In this document: positions 37,327-47,005 of the stretch, piece by piece
Position numbering within the stretch: the first letter of the stretch is position 1
How the letters are laid out: every line of letters starts with the position of its first letter
Source of the DNA: JAVBSN01 sp031547045
GTDB lineage: Bacteria; Bacillota; Clostridia; Lachnospirales; Lachnospiraceae
Assembly: GCA_031547045.1 (NCBI GenBank)
Contig: JAVBSN010000011.1
Span: 1 to 64,000 of the forward strand
Length of the DNA stretch: 64,000 nt
Direction: 5' to 3'
Translations under genes and position numbers: made by a program
Notes under the pieces: generated by a model
Seen by the model: the letters and a program-made list of their open reading frames with translations, nothing else
The model's database searches: none
Told to the model about the DNA's origin: nothing

Positions 37327-37397
37327 ACACTCACCTCCTCATATGCATGATCATATTTTACAATTTAACCACTCTTAATTTATTAATGTGTTACAAC

Positions 37398-37447
37398 TGT
37401 ACTACTCTCAATAGTACAATTTTATCATGCTCATATATTATTGTCAA
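37398..37447 (-). promoter_or_regulatory. Promoter and candidate operator of the YtrA-type operon
   Basis: Minus strand -35 TTGACA (37447-37442) and -10 TAAAAT (37424-37419), spacer 17. Directly after the -10 lies a perfect inverted repeat TGTACTA-7-TAGTACA (37398-37418), placed to block transcription. Confidence 0.75.
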
Positions 37448-37512
37448 CTCTAACTGAATGCTGTCTATTTAACTTTATTAATATTCCATCTTTTCTTAGT
37501 TACTAAATAAAA

Positions 37513-37545
37513 ATGCAACATCAACCAGTATAGTTAATGTTGCAT
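37513..37545 (-). terminator. Terminator of the phosphopantetheinyl transferase gene
   Basis: ATGCAACAT / ATGTTGCAT arms (37513-37521, 37537-37545) with further pairing inside, then TTTTTATTT on the minus strand. The 5' arm overlaps the last codons and stop. Confidence 0.75.
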
Positions 37546-38193
37546 ATTCATCAATATATCCTCTTCAATTATTAAGCTTATATCCTCTACCTCTACCTCT
37601 TTGTCTTGTATAGTACAAATCGAAACTATATTATCCTCTATATTAAGCTGAGTAAAATTGTATCCCTCCATACAATTAATTACATTATTGTTTTCATCAA
37701 TATACACATCGACTGTTTCTAGCGGATACCCTATCCCTGTTCCTATATTCTTTACAAAACTTTCTTTTAAAGTCCAAATACTAGTAAAATATCTATTTTT
37801 ATCATAGCTTTTCTCTAAATGTTCTTTTTGAATTTTTGTGAAAATCTTATTTACTACATTATCACGACACTGTCTAATCCTCTCACAATCCACACCAATT
37901 TCTTCTTGACAAAACCCTATAATCACTAGGTTTTCGCTATGACTTATATTAAATATCACATTTTTTATTTCATTCAATCTAGGTTTCTTACCATCACGTT
38001 TTTCTAACACAAAATGTGATTCAAGGTTTTTTCGATGTTTTAGATAATAATCAAGCATTCTATATCCAATCTCATGCTTCAACTTAGTTTCACTTCCAAT
38101 AACTTGATTATCTTCTTTGCTAAAAATACTTTTGGACTCTATTTTATCTATCCAGTCTTCCTTATCATATTTTACATAAAATAATTCTACCAC
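37534..38193 (-). CDS. 4'-phosphopantetheinyl transferase, Sfp type
   Basis: 219 residues with the two family motifs: IGVDCERIRQC (GVDxE-type, Mg2+ binding) and SIWTLKESFVKNIGTG (WxxKES). The enzyme transfers phosphopantetheine from coenzyme A to a Ser of carrier proteins. No carrier protein, polyketide or peptide synthetase gene is in the window, so its partner lies elsewhere or it serves fatty acid synthesis. It stands alone and ends at a terminator. Confidence 0.88.
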   Translation of the reverse strand: MVELFYVKYDKEDWIDKIESKSIFSKEDNQVIGSETKLKHEIGYRMLDYYLKHRKNLESHFVLEKRDGKKPRLNEIKNVIFNISHSENLVIIGFCQEEIGVDCERIRQCRDNVVNKIFTKIQKEHLEKSYDKNRYFTSIWTLKESFVKNIGTGIGYPLETVDVYIDENNNVINCMEGYNFTQLNIEDNIVSICTIQDKEVEVEDISLIIEEDILMNMQH

Positions 38194-38427
38194 TTATGTA
38201 TCCTCTTTTCATATAAATAATTTACTTAACTACTTATAATTCAGTTTTAAATCTTGTTTATTTGCTTAATTTATTTAGATGTTTATATAAATAATATTAC
38301 ATACAATTAATTAAAACAAGCTTGTAGCTTATTTTCAGAATTTTGCTATTATTTTTAACCATTTTCAGATTTCATCTTATTTTTTCTCTTTTATTGCAAC
38401 TTCAAATACATTTACTATAAAATAAAC
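38194..38427. other. AT-rich intergenic region
   Basis: No gene, tRNA or structured RNA is visible here beyond AT-rich sequence that presumably holds the phosphopantetheinyl transferase promoter. The queA terminator follows at 38428. Confidence 0.5.
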
Positions 38428-38480
38428 AAGCGCAATGATTGCAAAGATTTCTAAACTAGACTATTACAATCAAAGCGCTT
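38428..38480 (-). terminator. Terminator of the pheST-queA transcript
   Basis: Long stem pairing AAGCGC and TGATTG blocks with CAATCA and GCGCTT blocks (38428-38442, 38467-38480), followed by a T-rich stretch on the minus strand. Confidence 0.65.
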
Positions 38481-38503
38481 AATTTAATTATTATATACGT
38501 TAA

Positions 38504-39526
38504 TTAAAAGAACATTGCATCTCCAAATGAGAAAAATCTATATTTCTCTTCTACTGCAACATTATATACATTAAGTATAGTTTCTCTATCTGCTAAAGCT
38601 GATACTAACATAAGCAATGTAGATTCTGGTAAATGAAAGTTTGTTATAAGCTTATCTACAATCTTAAATCTGTATCCTGGATATATAAATATCTCAGTCC
38701 AACCACTGCTAGCCTTAATATATCCATTATCATCTGCCGCGGTCTCTAGAGTTCTTGTACTTGTTGTACCTACTGATATTATTCTACCACCATTTTTCTT
38801 AGCTTCATTAATAATCTCTGCATCTTCTTCAGCAATCATATAGAATTCCGAATGCATATGGTGTTCTAATACGTTTTCAACTTTAACTGGTCTAAATGTA
38901 CCTAATCCAACGTGAAGGGTTACATGAGCAATTTTAACGCCCTTTTTCTCTATATCTGATAATAACTCTTCTGTGAAATGTAATCCTGCTGTAGGTGCTG
39001 CTGCTGAACCTTCATGCTTTGCATATACAGTCTGATAACGATTTTTATCTTTAAGTTCATGAGTTATATATGGTGGAAGAGGCATTTGTCCAAGTTCATC
39101 AAGAATCTCTTCAAATATACCTTCATATTCAAAACGAACAAGTCTATTTCCTTCTTCTACAATATCAATAACCTCTGCAACTAATAATCCATTACCAAAA
39201 GATATTCTAGTGCCCACTCTCGCCTTTTTGCCAGGCTTAACTAATGTTTCCCATACCTTTTCTTCTTTACGCTTTAATAATAGAAGTTCTACAGATGCTC
39301 CCGTACCTTCTTTGGCTCCTATAAGCCTTGCCGGAATAACTTTAGTATCATTAATAACCAAACAATCTCCTGGATTAAGATAATCAATTATATCGCTAAA
39401 ATGCTTATGACTCACTTCACCAGATTCTTTATTAATAACCATAAGTCTAGAAGAACTTCTTCTATCTAAAGGATCCTGTGCTATTAATTCTTCTGGTAAA
39501 TCATAATTAAAATCTGATAATTTCAT
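38504..39526 (-). CDS. queA: S-adenosylmethionine:tRNA ribosyltransferase-isomerase QueA
   Basis: 340 residues, the usual length. Diagnostic stretches include FNYDLPEELIAQDPLDRRSS at the N-terminus, AAPTAGLHFTEELL and the C-terminal NFHLPESTLLMLVSAL. QueA adds the epoxycyclopentanediol group of epoxyqueuosine to preQ1-modified tRNA (anticodon GUN). It follows pheT by five bases, so it is probably co-transcribed with pheST. No other que gene is in the window. Confidence 0.95.
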   Translation of the reverse strand: MKLSDFNYDLPEELIAQDPLDRRSSSRLMVINKESGEVSHKHFSDIIDYLNPGDCLVINDTKVIPARLIGAKEGTGASVELLLLKRKEEKVWETLVKPGKKARVGTRISFGNGLLVAEVIDIVEEGNRLVRFEYEGIFEEILDELGQMPLPPYITHELKDKNRYQTVYAKHEGSAAAPTAGLHFTEELLSDIEKKGVKIAHVTLHVGLGTFRPVKVENVLEHHMHSEFYMIAEEDAEIINEAKKNGGRIISVGTTSTRTLETAADDNGYIKASSGWTEIFIYPGYRFKIVDKLITNFHLPESTLLMLVSALADRETILNVYNVAVEEKYRFFSFGDAMFF

Positions 39527-39531
39527 ATTTC

Positions 39532-41964
39532 TTATCCTCTAATTTCTATTCCAAGCTTTCCTAATTCTTTAAGTACCTTAGCAATAATAGCATCAATTTC
39601 ACTACTTTCTAGGTTTCTATCCTTAGCTCTAAAAGAAAGTGAATATGCTACAGACTTCTTACCTTCGCCTACTTGCTCACCTTCATATATATCGAATAAT
39701 TCACAATTTTCAAGAAGTTTTCCACCACATTTCTTAATTACAGCCTCAACTTGACCAACAAATATGGTTTTATCTATAACAAGACTTAGATCTCTTGTAC
39801 TAGCTGGGAACTTAGCAATACCTTCGTATTTTCTATCAAATGTTGATAACATTGTAACTATACTCATATCAACAACAGCTACATACACATCTGCCTTAAT
39901 GTTATAATTATCTCCTGCCTCTGGATGTAATTGACCAATAAATCCTACTTCCATTTTACCTTTCTTAAGAGCTGCTTGACGTCCTGGATGTAAGAAAGGT
40001 ACATCAGTTATAGGTTCATATGATATTTGTCCACCAAATCCTAATTTCTCAAATAATTCCTCAAGAACACCCTTTAGTGTAAAGAAGTCACCCTCACCAT
40101 ACATTCCTAATGTTAATTTCATCTTCTCATCCGGAAGTTCTGTAAGAGGAAGTGCTTTCGGTAAATATACATTGCTTAATTCATATAATCTAGCAAATTT
40201 ATTTCTTCTATTATAATTAGTAGCTAATGATGTAACAATACCATTTAAAGATACAGTTCTCATTATAGAGAAATCTTCTCCTAATGGATTTGAAATAACT
40301 ACTGCTTTTCTATATTCTGAATCTTCTGGCATAAGCAATTTATCAAACACCTTAGGACTTTCAAACGAATAACACATACCACCTGAGAAACCATTTTGCT
40401 CTACTACATCTCTTGCAACAGCATCAACTCTTTGGTTAAATGGTAACTTACCCGCTGTAGCTTCACCATGAGGAAGTGCTGTAGGAATATTGTCATATCC
40501 ATAAAACCTAGCAACTTCTTCAGCTAAATCTGCCATACATAACACATCTTGTCTATAAGTCGGTACGGTCACACTATTCGAATCCTTATTATAAGTAAAT
40601 CCAAGTTTTTCAAAATATTCTAACATTAATTCACTTTTTATATCTGTACCCAATAATCCGTTATATTTGTCTGGTTCAAATGGTAGAATCACTGATTTTA
40701 CTGGATTAGGGTATACATCAACAATTCCATCTACAACTTCACCACAACCTAATTCTTCAATAAGTTGGCAAGCTCTATTTATAGCTTCAATTGCTAAATT
40801 AGGATCTAATCCTTTTTCAAACTTAGAAGACGCATCTGTTCTTAAACCAATCCTTTTTGAAGAAAGTCTTATATTAGTTCCATCAAAACAAGCCGCCTCA
40901 AATAATAATGTATTAATGCTATCAGTTACCATTGAGTTTTCTCCACCCATAATACCTGCAATACCAACTGGTTTTTCACCATCACATATCATAAGAACAT
41001 CATTATCCATATTTCTTTCTTGTCCATCAAGAGTTACAAATGTTGAACCTTCTTCTGCTCTCTTAACAACAATCTTGTTTCCTGCAACAGTGTCAAGATC
41101 AAATGCATGCATTGGTTGACCATACTCTTCCATAACATAGTTAGTTATGTCAACCAAATTATTAATCGAACGAATACCCATAGTTCTTAATCTATCTCTC
41201 ATCCATTTAGGTGATGGTCCGATTTTAAGATTTTTAACTACTCTTGCGCAATATCTCTTACATAAATCATTGTCTACTACTTCGACTGAAATATAATCAT
41301 TTACATCTCCACCATTGCCTTTAACTTCAATTACTGGTGGCTTGTATTCTTTATTAAATGTTGCGGCATATTCTCTTGCCATACCTATCATGCTAAAACA
41401 GTCTACTCTATTAGATGTAATTTCATATTCAATTACTGTATCATCTAATCCTAGTGCCTTAACTGCGTTCTCACCTGGTTTTACCCCTGATTCTGGCATA
41501 AATACATATACACCATCTTCTGGTGCTTCTGGATAGAAATCTCTTGAAGAACCAAGTTCTTCAATTCCACACATCATACCATTTGATTCTACTCCACGAA
41601 GTTTTCCAGCTTTAATTTTAATACCATCTTCATATACTGTCTCGTCACCGTGAAGTGCTGTTACCTTACCACCTGCTAATACTACAGGGATTAAATCTCC
41701 CTCTTTAACATTCTTAGCACCTGTTACTATTTGCGTTGGTTCATCAGCTCCTATATCTACCTTACATACTACTAGTTTCTCTGCATCAGGATGCTTATCA
41801 ATAACATCTATTCTACCAACTACTATTTGCTCTAGATTCTTATCTTTCTGCTCATAACACTCAACATGAGAGCCAGAAAGAGTCATACTATCTACTATAT
41901 CTTTTACATTATATTCCTCAAGTCCTGGAACATATGCTTTAATCCAACTTAATGGTGTATTCAT
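39532..41964 (-). CDS. pheT: Phenylalanyl-tRNA synthetase beta subunit
   Basis: 810 residues, standard for the bacterial beta subunit. Domains in order: N-terminal EMAP/OB tRNA-binding domain (about 40-150; VVGRIDVIDKHPDAEKLVVC), B3/B4 editing domain (about 210-385; EYGQPMHAFDLD), B5 and catalytic-like core, and C-terminal FDX-ACB anticodon-binding domain (about 715-810; KFPASTRDLSLVI). It forms the alpha2-beta2 enzyme with PheS, encoded 23 bases upstream under the T-box. Confidence 0.95.
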   Translation of the reverse strand: MNTPLSWIKAYVPGLEEYNVKDIVDSMTLSGSHVECYEQKDKNLEQIVVGRIDVIDKHPDAEKLVVCKVDIGADEPTQIVTGAKNVKEGDLIPVVLAGGKVTALHGDETVYEDGIKIKAGKLRGVESNGMMCGIEELGSSRDFYPEAPEDGVYVFMPESGVKPGENAVKALGLDDTVIEYEITSNRVDCFSMIGMAREYAATFNKEYKPPVIEVKGNGGDVNDYISVEVVDNDLCKRYCARVVKNLKIGPSPKWMRDRLRTMGIRSINNLVDITNYVMEEYGQPMHAFDLDTVAGNKIVVKRAEEGSTFVTLDGQERNMDNDVLMICDGEKPVGIAGIMGGENSMVTDSINTLLFEAACFDGTNIRLSSKRIGLRTDASSKFEKGLDPNLAIEAINRACQLIEELGCGEVVDGIVDVYPNPVKSVILPFEPDKYNGLLGTDIKSELMLEYFEKLGFTYNKDSNSVTVPTYRQDVLCMADLAEEVARFYGYDNIPTALPHGEATAGKLPFNQRVDAVARDVVEQNGFSGGMCYSFESPKVFDKLLMPEDSEYRKAVVISNPLGEDFSIMRTVSLNGIVTSLATNYNRRNKFARLYELSNVYLPKALPLTELPDEKMKLTLGMYGEGDFFTLKGVLEELFEKLGFGGQISYEPITDVPFLHPGRQAALKKGKMEVGFIGQLHPEAGDNYNIKADVYVAVVDMSIVTMLSTFDRKYEGIAKFPASTRDLSLVIDKTIFVGQVEAVIKKCGGKLLENCELFDIYEGEQVGEGKKSVAYSLSFRAKDRNLESSEIDAIIAKVLKELGKLGIEIRG

Positions 41965-41987
41965 AATTCATACCTACTTTCTATAAA

Positions 41988-43007
41988 TTAAAATTGATTT
42001 AAAAATCTTGTGTCGTTCTCATATAAAAGACGCATATCATCAATCTCATATTTTAATAATGTTACTCTTTCAAGACCTATACCAAAAGCAAAACCTGAAT
42101 ATACTTCTGGATCAATACCACAATCTTTTAAAACCTTAGGGTGAACCATACCACAACCTAGTATTTCAATCCAACCACTTCCCTTACACATACGGCAGCC
42201 ATCTCCACCACATTTAAAGCATGTAATATCAACTTCTGCTGAAGGCTCTGTAAATGGGAAATGATGAGGTCTAAACTTAGTCTTTGTATTAGGGCCAAAG
42301 AACTCCTTAGCAAATTGATCTAGAGTTCCCTTAAGATCAGCAAATGTAATTCCCTTATCAACTACCAATCCTTCAACTTGATGGAATGAAGGTGAGTGCG
42401 TTGCATCAACTTCATCAGATCTAAATACTCTACCTGGCGCTAATACTCTAATAGGCATCTTTCCTGTTTCCATAACACGAGCTTGAACAGATGATGTTTG
42501 AGTTCTTAGTAAAATGTCTTTTGTTATATAGAAAGTATCCTGCTCATCCTTGGCTGGATGGTTTGCAGGTATATTAAGTAACTCAAAGTTGTATTTGTCA
42601 TATTCAACTTCTGGACCTTCTACAACCTCATATCCCATACCAATAAATACTCTCTCTAAATCTTCAAGAGCTATTTGATTAGGATGCCTATGTCCTCTTA
42701 TTAATTTTGTTCCTGGAAGAGTAACATCTATTGTTTCCCTCTTCATTTTTTCAGTTCTAACTGCTTTTGCAATTGCCTTAATTTCACTTTCTAAACGTTC
42801 TTCAATAACATTTCTTGTGTCATTTACTAATTGACCTACCATAGGTCTATCTTCTGGTGAAACATCCTTCATACCTTTAAGTACTGATGTAAGTTCACCT
42901 TTCTTACCTAAAATAGCAACCTTAATGTTATTAAGAGTTTCCATATCCTTAGCTTCTGAAATCTTAGCTAAAGCATCCTCTCTTATTGCCTGTAATTTTT
43001 CCTTCAT
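41988..43007 (-). CDS. pheS: Phenylalanyl-tRNA synthetase alpha subunit
   Basis: 339 residues from the ATG at 43007, which follows AGGAGAG; the frame is open to 43025 without a ribosome site. An N-terminal coiled coil (about 1-85) for tRNA contact is followed by the class II catalytic core (HPAKDEQDTFYI, THSPSFHQVEGLVVD, and GLERVTLLKYEIDD as motif 3). The insertion CFKCGGDGCRMCKGSGW carries four cysteines, a possible zinc site. Regulated by the phenylalanine T-box directly upstream. Confidence 0.95.
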   Translation of the reverse strand: MKEKLQAIREDALAKISEAKDMETLNNIKVAILGKKGELTSVLKGMKDVSPEDRPMVGQLVNDTRNVIEERLESEIKAIAKAVRTEKMKRETIDVTLPGTKLIRGHRHPNQIALEDLERVFIGMGYEVVEGPEVEYDKYNFELLNIPANHPAKDEQDTFYITKDILLRTQTSSVQARVMETGKMPIRVLAPGRVFRSDEVDATHSPSFHQVEGLVVDKGITFADLKGTLDQFAKEFFGPNTKTKFRPHHFPFTEPSAEVDITCFKCGGDGCRMCKGSGWIEILGCGMVHPKVLKDCGIDPEVYSGFAFGIGLERVTLLKYEIDDMRLLYENDTRFLNQF

Positions 43008-43037
43008 AGCATTCTCTCCTATCAATTTCTTGAAATA

Positions 43038-43280
43038 AAAAAATCGCCCCTAAAAAGGGACGAATAATCGCGGTACCACCCTAATTCCTAGAATCTTAGA
43101 TTCTAAGCACTTAGATAACCTGTAACGTAGGTAATAACGTCATCTTCTACTATTACTTCAAAGATGCTGCTCCAGTGTGAAAACTCAGGAATATCTGAAC
43201 CTAAGAGGACTTACAGCCGGTGATCCTCTCTCTCTGTAGGAAAACAATCCTTACTTGCACTATCAACGCTTTTATCACTG
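43038..43280 (-). ncRNA. T-box leader of pheST (tRNA-Phe sensing)
   Basis: On the minus strand the leader has the stem I AGAGAGAG...CCTCTT region, the conserved T-box AGGGTGGTACCGCG (core TGGTACCGCG at 43078-43069) and an intrinsic terminator (CGTCCC/GGGGCG stem at 43045-43062 with a seven-T run) ending 31 bases before pheS. Uncharged tRNA pairs with the T-box and prevents termination. UUC triplets, matching Phe, lie in the stem I region, but which is the specifier cannot be fixed without folding. Phe specificity follows from the downstream genes. Confidence 0.92.
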
Positions 43281-43284
43281 TTAT

Positions 43285-44127
43285 TTATTTTATCACATTT
43301 TTAAATCGTGTCAAGTATCCTTCATGTATAAAATAATTAAGTTCTGCTCCTAAAAATAATATATACATGCATACATATAGCCATAATAAGGAAATAATAA
43401 TTCCTGCTAAGGAACCATACATATATGACATGTTAGTAAAACTATCAACAAATATAGAAAACAAATATGATAATGCTATCCATCCTGCTGTAGCAAATAA
43501 AGCTCCCGGTATCTCATCTCGATGACTAACATTATGACTAGGCAATTTCTTATATATTAATATAAAGAAGAAAAATATTATTATTATACCCACACCTGTT
43601 CTTAGACTAATAATAAGTCCTGCTATATCTGCTAATTCACTATATTCAGCCGTTAGTTTATTAAATATAGTATTACCAAATACAAATATACTAAGCATAC
43701 CTACTACTACTATGGCAACAATAAATGTGTATACTGTAGAAATTAGTCTTAAAATTACATATCCCCTTGATTCATCCGTTCTATAAACAGCATTTAGTCC
43801 TCTCATAATTGCCATAATTCCTTTTGAAGCTGACCATACAAGTATAATTGCGGAGAAAGAAATCAATGTGCCTGTAGCCTTTCCATACAATTCATTTACA
43901 ATACTTATTATATACGGAGTTATATCAGAGGGTATAGCACTTGATATAACACTAACTACATCTTGTTTAGTAAATGGCATGAATTTTGCCATTGTCAATA
44001 AAAATAACATAAACGGAAAAAATGATAACAAAATAAAAAATGTAGCCTGTGCTGAAAATGCTGATAAGTAGTCATCTCTCATCTTATCAAGTATTTCTTT
44101 TATATTTACATATGCCTTCTTTACCAT
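43285..44127 (-). CDS. YihY/BrkB family inner membrane protein
   Basis: 280 residues with about six membrane helices, typical length and features of the YihY/virulence factor BrkB family (SAQATFFILLSFFPFMLFLL near the N-terminus; LLWLYVCMYILFLGAELNYF near the C-terminus). The family was once called ribonuclease BN in error; function is unknown. Its 3' end overlaps the pheST promoter. Confidence 0.9.
   Translation of the reverse strand: MVKKAYVNIKEILDKMRDDYLSAFSAQATFFILLSFFPFMLFLLTMAKFMPFTKQDVVSVISSAIPSDITPYIISIVNELYGKATGTLISFSAIILVWSASKGIMAIMRGLNAVYRTDESRGYVILRLISTVYTFIVAIVVVGMLSIFVFGNTIFNKLTAEYSELADIAGLIISLRTGVGIIIIFFFFILIYKKLPSHNVSHRDEIPGALFATAGWIALSYLFSIFVDSFTNMSYMYGSLAGIIISLLWLYVCMYILFLGAELNYFIHEGYLTRFKNVIK
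43287..43314 (-). promoter_or_regulatory. Promoter of the pheST T-box transcript
   Basis: Minus strand -35 TTGACA (43314-43309), 16-base spacer, -10 TAAAAT (43292-43287). It lies inside the last codons of the YihY gene. Confidence 0.7.
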
Positions 44128-44165
44128 CTATACATCCTCTATATATTATAATTTTATTAAATAGA

Positions 44166-46538
44166 CTAAACTTCTTCTGAAGATCCTTCTTCTGTTGATT
44201 GATCTTGTTCCGAATCTTCACCTTGTTCTGTAGTATCTTCTTGCTGGATAGGTTCTTCTTTTTTCAAAGCATCTCCTGAACCATATATATACATTAATGT
44301 AGCACCTGTATAATAGTGTTCTATAATATATTCTGCATTATATCCTAAATCAGCTAATGCTTTAGCTCCATTTTGGCTCATTCCTACACCATGACCAAAA
44401 CCACCACCATGAATAGTAAAATTATCACCATCTGTACTTATATAATAAAATGCACTTGGCAAAGAAGACCAGCCTGTTACTGATTGACCATCATTTTTAA
44501 TAATCTCTACTTCTGAAGGACATAATATAGCTCTAGCATTAGTTTGCCCAACTACCTTTATACTATTCTCTGTTCCGAATATAGTCATATCCAGTATTAT
44601 ACCACTTTTGCCTCTTTTGTTAACCTCTATTTTTGTAACCTCACCAATAGTATCAACTGATGTTTTAATAAAGTCTCCTTCGGGTGTAATAACTATAAAA
44701 TTATTAGGATTTGCTTCTATTCTACTTTTTAAATTAGAATTAATTGCATTTGATATTTGTTCTTTAGTAAAGGTAACATTCCATCTATAAAATGGGAAAT
44801 TACTTTCTATAGTATTATACTTACTACTATCTTCAATAAACATTTTAAATGTATCACTATTTGACAAATCTATTTCATCGCCAGTTACATTTTCTACATT
44901 ATCTGTAAGGTAACTAAATTCCTGTCCCCATACATCTTTACTATTACAAGTAGTTCCACATGACGTAGAAAAGAAATATGTTGATATAATCTCTTCACCT
45001 ACTACAGGTACTATTCCATAAGTATCTTTTACTGCAAATGTACAAGTATCTGCTTCTGGATAATTATTATATACTTGTGAGCCAACACTATCTTCTAAAT
45101 GAGCACCGTATTTAGCATATGACTCATTATTAAGCATTGCATCATATGCATATCCTCTAGCACACATTGATTGTGCTTTAAGAGCTTCTATTCCATAACT
45201 ATATGGCATTTCACTTGGAACAACACTATATAAATATTCTTCTAAAGGTACTTCATTAACTACTATCATTCCATCATCATATGATGAAACCTCTATACTA
45301 CCTCTATATGTCGGTATTCCTTGACTTCTCGATACATTATTTAACTTAATTCTTCCATTTTCTGAGTTTACAGTTATTACGCATCTTCCATTCTCGCTAA
45401 AATATTCGCTACTTGGTAATATATCTAATACTTCTCCTGCTGCAACCACCTTACTATTACTTCCGTATGTTATTGTATATTCATCTTCTGATGATATTTT
45501 CAACTCTTTATGGATTAATGATTCAAAATTAGATGTATTAATAGCTACACGTATATTTGTGACAACTGGTTGCTCAGTAATAAGAGCTGCCTCAATAACT
45601 CCATCTATCATAACAAAGCTAGTAGATGTATATCCAACTAATATTTTTGAAGTTTTCTCACTAGCAAGCTCTCCATAAACCTTATATATTTTATAGTTAT
45701 CACTTATAGGTAATAGTGCATCATATCCCTCTAATATAATTCCTTCGTTAGAAACAGCTAATACCTTACTTGTAATAACCTCTTGCTTTAAAGTTATATC
45801 TCTAACTCCCTCATTATTAATTACTAAATCCGCTAATACACCTTCTACTTTATCTATAGTTACATTACAAGGATATGTTTTATGGAAGTTTTCATAAAAC
45901 ACATTAACATATCCATCAATATTTTCTATCCACGCATTATTAAGTCTAATTGACTTATCGCTTTCACCTAGAGATAATATTATTATACCATTACTTACAT
46001 AAGCATCTATAACCTTATCTTCCATATCCTTATTGATGTCAGTATCAATTTGATATACTCCATTTTGTGTAGTGGCAACTGTATTAAATAATGTATTACT
46101 GTTTTCAGAATTATTCTCTACCTGTGTTACATCTAATATAATTAACTGCTCTACACCAATACTAGAATTAGGCTTATTCAACACAATATAATCAAACATT
46201 TTCAAAAACTCTTCTTTTGTTAGAGCCTTCTTATCTCTCATCTTACTAAGTGAAAATTTGGCATCATCAAATTCTATACCAAGATAATCTAACACTTCTC
46301 TAGCGTCTCTAGCAGTAAAAGGTTCTTCATCCTCAACTCCATCATATAATTCAGGTAAATCCACAGTTATATTTCCTCCACCTGACATATTAATATATGA
46401 TAATAAATGTGCGGCCTCCCTTATTGTATAACAATCTTTATAATTATTTTTCACTAAATAATTCCTTATAAACACTCCACCAACAATACCGAATATAACC
46501 AATATTGCCCCTATAAATATAGTCACTCTATTCTTCAA
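44166..46538 (-). CDS. SpoIID/LytB-domain protein, membrane-anchored
   Basis: 790 residues. One N-terminal helix (about 5-26) anchors a long extracytoplasmic region: about 30-125 may be an S-layer/SCP-like helical part, followed by a beta-rich section and a SpoIID domain (about 420-770) with VNEVPLEEYLYSVVPSEMP, ALKAQSMCARGYAYDA, STSCGTTCNSKDVWG and the terminal GHGVGMSQNGAKALADLGY. SpoIID enzymes are lytic transglycosylases on denuded glycan. This is longer than true SpoIID (about 340 residues) and lacks spoIIQ/spoIIID neighbours, so a vegetative LytB-like role is as likely. The C-terminus is a Glu/Gln-rich tail. Confidence 0.85.
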   Translation of the reverse strand: MKNRVTIFIGAILVIFGIVGGVFIRNYLVKNNYKDCYTIREAAHLLSYINMSGGGNITVDLPELYDGVEDEEPFTARDAREVLDYLGIEFDDAKFSLSKMRDKKALTKEEFLKMFDYIVLNKPNSSIGVEQLIILDVTQVENNSENSNTLFNTVATTQNGVYQIDTDINKDMEDKVIDAYVSNGIIILSLGESDKSIRLNNAWIENIDGYVNVFYENFHKTYPCNVTIDKVEGVLADLVINNEGVRDITLKQEVITSKVLAVSNEGIILEGYDALLPISDNYKIYKVYGELASEKTSKILVGYTSTSFVMIDGVIEAALITEQPVVTNIRVAINTSNFESLIHKELKISSEDEYTITYGSNSKVVAAGEVLDILPSSEYFSENGRCVITVNSENGRIKLNNVSRSQGIPTYRGSIEVSSYDDGMIVVNEVPLEEYLYSVVPSEMPYSYGIEALKAQSMCARGYAYDAMLNNESYAKYGAHLEDSVGSQVYNNYPEADTCTFAVKDTYGIVPVVGEEIISTYFFSTSCGTTCNSKDVWGQEFSYLTDNVENVTGDEIDLSNSDTFKMFIEDSSKYNTIESNFPFYRWNVTFTKEQISNAINSNLKSRIEANPNNFIVITPEGDFIKTSVDTIGEVTKIEVNKRGKSGIILDMTIFGTENSIKVVGQTNARAILCPSEVEIIKNDGQSVTGWSSLPSAFYYISTDGDNFTIHGGGFGHGVGMSQNGAKALADLGYNAEYIIEHYYTGATLMYIYGSGDALKKEEPIQQEDTTEQGEDSEQDQSTEEGSSEEV

Positions 46539-46614
46539 TTTATGTATACTCCTCTCAATATATTTATAACATAATGTATTCCAAAAATATTTATTTTAAT
46601 ATAATATTTAGTTA

Positions 46615-46644
46615 CATAAAAAAGCAGCATATCGCAGCTGCTTT
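46615..46644 (-). terminator. Terminator downstream of 6S RNA
   Basis: Stem AAAGCAGC / GCTGCTTT (46621-46628, 46637-46644) with an eight-base loop and six T residues on the minus strand. Confidence 0.85.
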
Positions 46645-46659
46645 TCTTTATCTTACGTA

Positions 46660-46838
46660 ATTCCCCAAAATGCCGGTTCTTGTATTTTGAGTCCTAGCGC
46701 TGCTAGGTGGGTATTCTCACGAAAACTTCTGTCTTCCTCTGCAAATTGAAGGCTTGACATCCATATTCAAATATCGAATTCCCTTAAAAATAAATGTAGG
46801 TTCAAAATAACAAGAGTTATCGAACATCTCAGGTTTGT
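46660..46838 (-). ncRNA. ssrS: 6S RNA
   Basis: On the minus strand the 5' end reads CCTGAGATGTTCG and the 3' end GGCATTTTGGGG; these pair (46833-46825 with 46672-46664) as the closing stem of 6S RNA, and the 5' block matches the E. coli CUGAGAUGUUCG. A second helix pairs 46801-46815 with 46678-46690. A CCTAGC/GCTAGG hairpin (46693-46707) sits in the large central bubble, as in Firmicute 6S. Length of about 180 nt is typical. A consensus promoter and a terminator frame it. 6S RNA mimics an open promoter and holds sigma-A RNA polymerase in stationary phase. Confidence 0.9.
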
Positions 46839-46844
46839 ATTTAC

Positions 46845-46873
46845 ATTATACAATAAAACATGTCGAAATACAA
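46845..46873 (-). promoter_or_regulatory. Promoter of 6S RNA
   Basis: Minus strand -35 TTGTAT (46873-46868), 17-base spacer, -10 TATAAT (46850-46845), about seven bases before the inferred 5' end. Confidence 0.75.
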
Positions 46874-47005
46874 TCCAAATTCAATAAAAATACATATGAT
46901 TATGTATAAAATAAAGCTAACGATATACCATAGCCACTAAATTCGATAATACAATCTTTCTATTGATTTAGATAATACCTCAGTCAATTACAAGATACGG
47001 CTACG

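Noticed and set aside
46660..46838. SRP RNA or a riboswitch as the identity of the structured RNA
   Set aside because: The CCTGAGATGTTCG 5' block, matching closing stem, central-bubble hairpin and size fit 6S RNA; no SRP GNAR/GGAA tetraloop region is seen.
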